NCBI RefSeq assembly: GCF_000003815.2
Contig: NC_049989.1
Span: 22,102,136 to 22,157,292 of the forward strand
DNA length: 55,157 nt
Direction of reading: 5' to 3'
Origin: Branchiostoma floridae
Taxonomy: Eukaryota > Chordata > Leptocardii > Amphioxiformes > Branchiostomatidae
Positions 51,801-55,157 of this stretch are shown here, one piece after another. Made by a program: the position numbers and the translations under genes. The notes under the pieces are model-generated. The model did no database searches. It worked only from the letters and a program-made list of their open reading frames with translations, and had not been told where the DNA came from. How positions within the stretch are numbered: position 1 is the first letter of the stretch; the number at the start of each line of letters is the position of its first letter.

Positions 51801-54103
51801 TCTATGACACAGCGAATATGTTTCCTCTGTATGTTTGCTGTACTGTATAACTGTTTCAATTGTGCATTTAAAGAATGTGAAGTACAAATTAGAGCAGACG
51901 ACAAAAGTGAGAGGACAAAGGAAGTAGAATGACAACCGCTTACAGTGTGCAGAAACCAGCCAATTGGAAACAGCAGCGAGTTCGAAACACATAAGTTGGA
52001 AGCACAAAGAGAGATCGAAACGAAGGAAAGAACATGCGACCAACTACCGACGAATTGAAGCGGTTAGAGAGACAACAATAACAACAGCTACTTTTCCCTC
52101 CTACCAGGAAATAAAAATGACATATTCCCTGCAAAAGTTTTAAAAAATTTATGGCATACTGAAGAAAAGTCTGGTTGTAACTATACTTGAAACAGCTGAA
52201 CAGTAATAACAGCTTTCCTGTTGGTAATCAAACACCAACATTAGCAACATGAAACATTCCTCAAATTACAAGTGGCGCAAAAAGATGTACGTCCCCCCAT
52301 GCAGGGCTCGAAACTCATTTTTGGGATTAGGTGCACTGGTGCACCCAGCTTGAAAAATTGGGTGCACCAAAAATTTTTTGGGTGCACCACTTTAAATTTC
52401 AAGTAATAACCTAGTAATAAAACTTAGTTACAAGCCATCAAATTCTTAAACAACAGACATTTTTATTAACTTTCTAACACTTAGATGTCAAGAATATAAT
52501 ATATAGTAGTATACTTTGATATCTTAACATACACAACCTAAGAAAATATTTTGGTGTGCCCTGTGCACCCACAGAAAATAACTGGGTGCACAGCTCCAAT
52601 TTTGGGTGCACCTGGGTGCACATGCACCCAGTATTTCGAGCCCTGCCCCATGTGTACCCTCGGAATGTCAACCTTTGATTTTAAAACTGTCACCATGAAA
52701 AGGCCAACACCTACCTTCCACACCTCTTCTTCTTCTTTCATAGTGCCTAGCCTCACCTTAATGATAACTTAATACAGTATCCTAATAAACTCTCTCACAC
52801 CATCTCCATTATTGAATGTTTAGCTACCTCGCCATTTCCATTACACTCAAATAAAACAATTACACCCTCTGTGTGTACCCTAAGAATGTTGCCCTTGATT
52901 TTAAAACACTCACCGTGGAATGGCCAAGACCTAACTTCAACAGTATCCCCACGATTGTTTGTTAAGCTACCTCACCATTTCCATTGCACTAAAACAAAAC
53001 CCCGGCCCGACCCTGCACCCCTCCTCTCGTTTCCTCAGAGACTTCCTGAGACTGGCGAGGAGAGATAAAACCTTTAAAGCTAGACACGCAGAAAAATATG
53101 ACATAAATGTTGTCTACCATATTTTTACAGGGAACTGTAACACCAATTTCCTGAACACAAACCACTTTAATTTCAGAAGACTGTTGTTGTTGACACTGAC
53201 AGTCTAGTAAAAAGTGAATAAGGGACATCATAAGACAGCCATATTGCTTTCTGTTGCTCTCAAGACAGCAACACTACAAGAAGCAAGCCCGCCTCCAAGA
53301 CGGCAGCGACTCTAGGGCTCAGTGTTTGTCCGAACGGAGCCGTTCTGACCCAAACCCCTCCTCCGGCCCCCCTCCCCAGCTAGGCCTAACAAACCGACAA
53401 CAGTAGGGACCCAGTACGGGCCTGACAGGACAAACATTAACCACAGGATGACAAACCTACCTCAGGAAACACCTCCTTCAGTGAGGACAGAAGCGGGGGG
53501 ACCAGCAAACCCGCCAGCTATTTTTGTGCAGCGAAATTTCGATCTGAATAGCCCAGAAATTCAAGATGGCGCCCACCGGCCCATATTTTTCACCAGAGCC
53601 ATGGCGGAAACTACCTTTCCTTCTTCCCTTCTTTTCATCAACAACTCCGTGTCAGAAACGCCTCAGAATCTACCAACATGTTGACTAAGACCCTCTCGTG
53701 AGTAGGAAGAGTAGAAAGACTGCTGACTTACCAACACTGCAGGTGAAAGGCGGCGGGACAGCGGTCGCAGCAGAGAAGGTCCCCTCCCTCCTTACAGGAG
53801 TCGCAGCAGTCGTGGTTAAAGCTTTTTCCCGTCCTCCTCGGCTCTCGGGCCTCCCGTCTGGACCGCTTCGGCGGCTCCTCGCTCTGTGGCGGAGCGATGA
53901 GGGCCTGGATTTTCTGTTTTCGGGTTCAGAAGGGAAACATTCTGTTTAGTTTTACAGGAAAAGTTAAACCTGTCGCCAGGTTTTGAGGAAATTCTGGCAG
54001 AAAAGCATGTGCAAGGGCACGGGAAAGATCGGCAGGCATTAGAAGCTCCCCTTACCTCCATGAGCCCTCCTGACGTATCCAGATCATAGGTGACGGTCGT
54101 CAT
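33571..54103 (-). CDS. PHF12: PHF12 (Pf1) homologue, PHD/FHA corepressor subunit, sixteen exons
   Basis: Coding joins complement(54056..54103, 53732..53913, 45353..45500, 44487..44714, 44017..44212, 43570..43693, 42820..42952, 41871..42032, 41165..41302, 39340..40234, 38701..38838, 38269..38348, 37765..37930, 35194..35276, 34603..34776, 33571..33822): 3147 bases, 1048 residues, against 1004 in human. Every junction keeps phase. PHD1 lies at about residues 50-97 ([25 protein letters not shown]), PHD2 at about 304-350 ([28 protein letters not shown]), and the C-terminal FHA-type region at about 865-1045. In mammals the protein tethers SIN3, HDAC1/2 and MRG15 in a chromatin complex acting on transcribed genes; PHD1 contacts the histone H3 tail and SIN3. 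Ser/Thr/Pro-rich linkers separate the domains. Ten of its fifteen introns carry splice-junction arrays. Confidence 0.95.
33823..34484. repeat. Splice-acceptor array before PHF12 exon 16 (71/72-bp units, 143-bp dimer)
   Basis: Nine decoy copies besides the genuine one. On the - strand each holds TTGTTGTTACAG followed by the first 40 or so bases of exon 16 ([15 protein letters not shown]). Spacing alternates 71, 72, 71, 72, so the true period is a 143-bp dimer, with two sequence types of the short intron piece (GTTCACAGTTACAG and GTTTAAAGTTACTG). Confidence 0.96.
34579..34602. repeat. (GTTT)n microsatellite at the PHF12 exon 15 donor
   Basis: On the - strand the intron begins GTTTGTTTGTTTGTTTG directly after the last codon of exon 15, so the donor GT is part of the microsatellite. 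Confidence 0.85.
34603..34776 (-). CDS. PHF12: PHF12 exon 15: FHA-type region
   Basis: [40 protein letters not shown], ending [10 protein letters not shown]. Acceptor CCTCAG. The donor is AAG/GTTTGT, the first GT of a (GTTT)n tract and a weak site. Confidence 0.93.
34777..34880. repeat. Splice-acceptor duplication before PHF12 exon 15
   Basis: One clear extra copy: CTCCTCAGAGAACGCAGCACT and on to GAACTACAGCAAGCACGG at about 34820-34880 repeats the acceptor and first 50 bases of exon 15. A very decayed third copy may lie near 34940-34970. Confidence 0.85.
34885..35193. other. PHF12 intron 14, non-repeat part
   Basis: No further feature seen. Confidence 0.4.
35194..35276 (-). CDS. PHF12: PHF12 exon 14: FHA-type region
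   Basis: [27 protein letters not shown], nearly identical to vertebrate [20 protein letters not shown]. Acceptor CCCACAG, donor GAG/GTGAGA, phase 0. Confidence 0.95.
35576..37764. repeat. Splice-donor minisatellite after PHF12 exon 13 (30-bp units, about 70 copies)
   Basis: About 2.2 kb. On the - strand the unit is the exon end plus donor: AACTACAGAACACTGCACAT then AGGAACAGGT. Each unit restores CAG/GTAACT. Some units are 42 bp long with an internal partial duplication. Both lengths are multiples of three, and the exon frame ([10 protein letters not shown] modules) stays open from the exon to 36545, where a 2-base deletion breaks it. The opposite strand is open as well, giving long false proteins rich in CSVVTC/CSYLFLC. 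Variants (GCA or CCA for the middle of the unit) are ordered in blocks, suggesting later block duplications. Confidence 0.97.
37765..37930 (-). CDS. PHF12: PHF12 exon 13: start of FHA-type region
   Basis: [20 protein letters not shown].., [30 protein letters not shown]; the vertebrate counterpart reads VQARAV..NMCYRTLYIGTG. Acceptor TTCCAG, donor CAG/GTAACT, phase 1. The last 30 bases seed the 2.2-kb array. Confidence 0.95.
38062..38268. repeat. Splice-donor array after PHF12 exon 12 (51-bp in-frame units)
   Basis: Four extra units of exactly 51 bp (exon-like ends at 38218, 38167, 38116 and about 38065). Translated in the exon frame they read [17 protein letters not shown] and variants. Donors at 38218 and 38167 read CCAAAG/GTTAG; the outer two have lost the site. 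Confidence 0.93.
38269..38348 (-). CDS. PHF12: PHF12 exon 12
   Basis: [27 protein letters not shown], matching vertebrate [20 protein letters not shown]. Acceptor TATACAG, donor AAG/GTGAGA, phase 0. Its end is repeated in the intron as in-frame 51-bp units. Confidence 0.92.
38701..38838 (-). CDS. PHF12: PHF12 exon 11
   Basis: [46 protein letters not shown]. Acceptor TTTCCAG, donor GAG/GTCAGT, phase 1. The end corresponds to the vertebrate LRAFMDVNGE segment. Confidence 0.88.
39340..40234 (-). CDS. PHF12: PHF12 exon 10: large disordered linker
   Basis: 895 bases. Starts [20 protein letters not shown], matching vertebrate WLCSVVALQ..ILKHL, then a long Ser/Thr/Pro/Gly-rich region with little conservation, ending NSQTAGSG. 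Probably disordered. Acceptor CCTGTAG, donor CAG/GTGAGG, phase 1. Confidence 0.93.
40235..40440. repeat. Splice-acceptor array before PHF12 exon 10
   Basis: Two clear further copies (near 40312-40350 and 40395-40435) of CCTGTAGTGGCT(A/G)AAGAGTGTGA, the acceptor with the first bases of exon 10, and a partial one near 40295. Unit about 90 bp. Confidence 0.88.
40643..40976. mobile_element. CAGGGTTC-type MITE in PHF12 intron 9
   Basis: 334 bp with inverted ends CAGGGTTCTAGC and GCTAGAACCCTG and several inner TAGCGTAGTGG motifs. No clear target duplication. Confidence 0.75.
41165..41302 (-). CDS. PHF12: PHF12 exon 9
   Basis: [46 protein letters not shown], matching vertebrate VPDAIKSQYQFPPPLIAP. 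Acceptor TTTACAG, donor GAT/GTGAGC, phase 0. Confidence 0.93.
41303..41580. repeat. Splice-acceptor array before PHF12 exon 9
   Basis: Copies of TTGTTTACAGGTTCCCAACG plus the first bases of exon 9 recur near 41431 and 41494; a worn one lies near 41560. The first copy carries about 90 bases of exon (through QAAPP), the second only about 35. Short TAAACAATAAACAA repeats lie between. Confidence 0.92.
41871..42032 (-). CDS. PHF12: PHF12 exon 8
   Basis: [54 protein letters not shown]: the conserved segment after PHD2 that in vertebrates belongs to the MRG15/TLE-binding part. Acceptor TTTGCAG, donor AAC/GTAAGT, phase 0. Confidence 0.95.
42068..42377. mobile_element. hAT-like MITE in PHF12 intron 7
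   Basis: 310 bp with inverted ends CAGGGTTGTAGCC and GGCTACAACCCTG. Flanks ACTCCACT and AATCCACT agree in 7 of 8 positions, fitting an 8-bp target duplication. Confidence 0.85.
42534..42819. repeat. Splice-donor array after PHF12 exon 7 (31-bp units with CCAAT boxes)
   Basis: About nine units of about 31 bp. On the - strand each reads CACGCCATCGTAAGTACAC then AGCCAATCAGAG: end of exon 7, donor, and a CCAAT motif. Most units keep GTAAGT; others have GTTAAG, GTGAGT or GTAGGT. Confidence 0.95.
42820..42952 (-). CDS. PHF12: PHF12 exon 7: rest of PHD2
   Basis: [45 protein letters not shown]. Acceptor CCCACAG, donor ATC/GTAAGT. Its end is repeated about nine times in the intron. Confidence 0.96.
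43570..43693 (-). CDS. PHF12: PHF12 exon 6: start of PHD2
   Basis: [40 protein letters not shown]. The first two ligands of PHD2 (CFTC) are here. Acceptor TTTCCAG, donor CAG/GTAAGG, phase 2. Confidence 0.93.
43915..44016. repeat. Splice-donor duplication after PHF12 exon 5 (98 bp)
   Basis: The last 65 bases of exon 5 ([20 protein letters not shown]) and the donor CTG/GTAAG are copied once, 98 bp downstream, with the exon-like end at 43919. Both donors look equally good. 98 is not a multiple of three, so use of the outer donor would shift the frame. Confidence 0.93.
44017..44212 (-). CDS. PHF12: PHF12 exon 5
   Basis: [19 protein letters not shown].., then [30 protein letters not shown], which corresponds to the vertebrate [20 protein letters not shown] segment. 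Donor CTG/GTAAGT, phase 1. Confidence 0.93.
44487..44714 (-). CDS. PHF12: PHF12 exon 4: Ser/Gly-rich linker
   Basis: 76 codons, low-complexity ([20 protein letters not shown]..), ending SATTRSK. Acceptor TTTTTCAG, donor AAG/GTAAGG. Weakly conserved linker; assigned by phase and position. Confidence 0.8.
45314..45352. repeat. Splice-donor duplication after PHF12 exon 3 (33 bp, in frame)
   Basis: AGTTACAAACAG/GTAGG is repeated exactly 33 bp downstream (exon-like end 45320). Use of the outer donor would insert [11 protein letters not shown] in frame. Confidence 0.9.
45353..45500 (-). CDS. PHF12: PHF12 exon 3: end of PHD1
   Basis: [20 protein letters not shown] closes PHD1; then [20 protein letters not shown].. 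to SYKQ. Both its acceptor (TTCCAG) and its donor (CAG/GTAGGA) are copied into the neighbouring introns. The copied donor at 45319 would add eleven residues in frame. Confidence 0.93.
45501..46320. repeat. Splice-acceptor array before PHF12 exon 3 (42-bp units plus longer exon copies)
   Basis: About 820 bp. The basic - strand unit of 42 bp reads CCTTCCAGTGACCCTCCCCT then GTGAGTAATGACCTG..: acceptor, first 12 bases of exon 3, then a consensus donor-like GTGAGT. Four longer copies (near 45560, 45750, 45935, 46075) extend to CTCCCCGAGGGWGAGTGGTT of the exon. In three of the four GGGTGAGT or an equivalent makes another donor-like site, which the real exon lacks. Confidence 0.95.
48439..48650. mobile_element. 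Palindromic MITE, TACTGTAAATGCAT ends
   Basis: 212 bp; start TACTGTAAATGCATTTAAT and end ATTTCTGCATTTACAGTA are inverted repeats. Inside, GCGGTGGTTTTAAGTTCGCGG is repeated with its inverted partner. Relatives at 27388-27730. Confidence 0.8.
48914..49350. mobile_element. hAT-type MITE, family M1, copy 2
   Basis: 437 bp, closely matching 15920-16356 end to end. Starts TAGGGCTGGGTACCGGTAC and ends GTACCGATACCCAGCCCTA. Perfect 8-bp target duplication GTTACAGC (48906-48913 and 49351-49358). Confidence 0.93.
49431..49710. repeat. Diverged copy of the PHF12 upstream region inside intron 2
   Basis: Collinear with 54165-54445 and in the same orientation: 'cagcttttggggcccatca' against 'cagctttgggggcccatca', then 'gtcagtt', 'aagctccc', 'cctac..acttct', 'agaaagatt', 'gaaaatcagc' and 'gac(g/a)(t/c)cag(t/c)cagat'. 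The NRF1-like CGCATGCGC of the original is not kept. Confidence 0.75.
50083..50190. repeat. Triple tandem repeat, about 36-41 bp
   Basis: Three copies of GATAGATACTTGAGATCGGG followed by CTGGGGTTTGGTAAC. Nothing links it to an exon. Confidence 0.9.
52302..52645. mobile_element. CAGGGCTC-type MITE, copy in PHF12 intron 2
   Basis: 344 bp with inverted ends CAGGGCTCGAAACT and AGTATTTCGAGCCCTG; inner repeats of GGGTGCACC. Flanks share CCCCATG, a probable 7-8-bp target duplication. Same ends as 26133-26463. Confidence 0.85.
52648..52995. repeat. Diverged tandem duplication in PHF12 intron 2
   Basis: Two copies of a segment of about 200 bp, e.g. 'tgtaccctcggaatgt..gattttaaaac' near 52655 and 'tgtaccctaagaatgt..gattttaaaac' near 52877, and 'agctacctcgccatttccatt' against 'agctacctcaccatttccatt'. 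Confidence 0.8.
53732..53913 (-). CDS. PHF12: PHF12 exon 2: first part of PHD1
   Basis: [20 protein letters not shown], a basic stretch, then [20 protein letters not shown] and PAAFHLQC. Six of the eight zinc ligands of PHD1 lie here. Donor TTG/GTAAGT, phase 2. Confidence 0.95.
54056..54103 (-). CDS. PHF12: PHF12 exon 1
   Basis: [16 protein letters not shown], nearly the same as the vertebrate N-terminus ([11 protein letters not shown]). Donor GAG/GTAAGG, phase 0. Confidence 0.93.
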
Positions 54104-54500
54104 GATAGTGTTGACCAGATAAACAAGAGAACAATCCTGTCCGCAGCTCGCTCGGCTCGCAAACTCAGCTTTGGGGGCCCATCAGAAGTCAGTTTTCGAA
54201 GAAACCGACCCCCGGCTCGACTGCAGAAGCTCCCCCCACCACCTACCGACTTCTCGCCTCAATTTCTCGAGAAAGATTTGTCGAAACGACACTAAACTCA
54301 CACCAAGAGATTCTAGGAGTAATGGCTACCAGAATCCAAGTTTCTGGCCGAAATTATCGAAAAATGAGGGAGAAAAGCAGCGAAGAAGAGCCGAAAACAC
54401 AGGAAAATTCACCGCAAAACTTGGCGCAAAAATCGACACCAGCCAGATACGCATGCGCAGGCGGAAATGAGGAGCTCAGAACGCATGCGTCAAATTTACA
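54104..54500 (-). promoter_or_regulatory. PHF12 upstream region with NRF1-like sites
   Basis: CpG-containing region directly before exon 1. Two CGCATGCGY palindromes (about 54450 and 54482) resemble NRF1 sites. No TATA box. Part of this region (54165-54445) has a diverged copy in intron 2. Confidence 0.45.
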
Positions 54501-55157
54501 GAATCGTCCATTAATTCTAAGGGTAGACAAATAAAAAATTAGAAAAGATAATTAAAATCTAAAATACTCATGGTTATCATTGAAAATGTTTGAAATCATA
54601 TGGCAGATATATTTCCAACATGTTTATATAAGACAAATGACAAGAATACAGATATTTGTGTAGTTTTGAAATGTTTTATCTTTGACAATTTTGATATATT
54701 CCGACCAATCAGAAGCCGTGAAAAGGATTTAAATGGCGGGAACTGGTATGTGGGGTTAAAGGTCAGCCATGTCATACGCCAGCAGAAACCAGGCAACAAA
54801 CCCGGTCCTGAAAACGCGCTAGGTTTGATTTTTCTCTGGCCTTTATGTTATTTCCACGGGTATGTAGATCATACTGTCAAACTAGCCAAGAACTTAGGTG
54901 TTGTCCGTTGTTTCATATTTATTGTACTACATGTAACGTTATTTGTTTGTTTACCTTTATTTTATTGAAATCACAACAAATTATGCATCAATATTCATTT
55001 ATTTGTTTATTTCCGATAAGTTTTGTTCAAAATTCTGCATGTTTTTGCGTAACCCCAATACCCAATATCGTAGTGAACCCATTGTGAATTGTCACTAATG
55101 ATAAGATCTGGGTGGCTAATCTGAACATATGTCAGAAGTTCTTGTATCGCGCGCTAT
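54501..55157. other. Upstream of PHF12: no gene seen
   Basis: AT-rich; an open frame at 54600-54968 on the + strand has no recognisable domain or splice context. A divergent gene could begin beyond the window edge. Confidence 0.4.

Larger units (their letters stand above)
46330..53731. other. PHF12 intron 2, non-array part
   Basis: About 7.4 kb with no further exon recognised. It contains three mobile elements, a copy of the gene's own upstream region, a 41-bp triple repeat and a diverged tandem duplication, each listed separately. Around 53560 the - strand reads GGGCGCCATCTTG, a good YY1 match, close to the first exons. Confidence 0.5.

Noticed and set aside
54600-54968. + strand open frame upstream of PHF12
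   Set aside because: No domain, AT-rich composition and no start or splice context; too little to call a divergent gene.

Overview
The window looks like a piece of a lancelet (amphioxus, Branchiostoma-like) genome. The clues are a C2H2 finger cluster with alternating finger types CGECGYRTA../CDQCDYSAA.., two conserved animal genes with many short introns, a CR1-like retrotransposon and hAT-type MITEs, AT-rich intergenic DNA and, most tellingly, tandem repeats sitting on exon/intron boundaries. The species call is inference. There are two 100-N assembly gaps (4451-4550 and 9044-9143).

Layout. (1) 1-16.5 kb: a tandem segmental array of C2H2 zinc-finger genes on the + strand. Gene A (1586-2602) looks intact apart from a frameshifted last finger. 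Gene B (9640-12903) carries a 36-bp coding repeat and is cut in two by a 1.2-kb hAT-like insertion. Gene C (14503-15570) has an in-frame stop in its leader. A roughly 5-kb non-LTR retrotransposon (3726-8772, - strand) sits in the flank between A and B. (2) 16.5-19.3 kb: repeat remnants and nothing recognisable as a gene. (3) 19.6-30.0 kb, - strand: UNC119, five exons, the lipid-binding trafficking chaperone. (4) 33.6-54.1 kb, - strand: PHF12 (Pf1), sixteen exons, with PHD1, PHD2 and a C-terminal FHA region; it is a SIN3/HDAC corepressor subunit. All splice junctions of both genes could be placed with consistent phase. The two genes lie head-to-tail 3.6 kb apart, and from memory both map to 17q11.2 in human, so this looks like old synteny.

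The main discovery is architectural. At 15 of the 38 splice junctions of UNC119 and PHF12 (14 of 19 introns), the last or first few tens of bases of the exon, together with the splice site, are tandemly repeated into the intron, giving 2 to about 70 copies with units from 11 to 176 bp. Each array therefore presents decoy copies of a genuine donor or acceptor. The largest is a 2.2-kb, 30-bp array at the exon 13 donor of PHF12. Its unit is a multiple of three, so the exon reading frame stays open for about 1.2 kb into the intron and every decoy donor there would add ten-residue modules in frame. Several other arrays (51 bp at exon 12, 33 bp at exon 3, 42 bp before exon 3) are also multiples of three. 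I recall 'mirage minisatellites' of this type being described at the amphioxus Adh locus; a dense set across two neighbouring genes would suggest a general genome process.

Other points: a diverged copy of the PHF12 upstream region lies inside its own intron 2; a one-base insertion breaks UNC119 exon 1 in this assembly; three MITEs of one family have perfect 8-bp target duplications; the finger array seems to grow by two-finger modules; and genes B and C share the same terminal frameshift.
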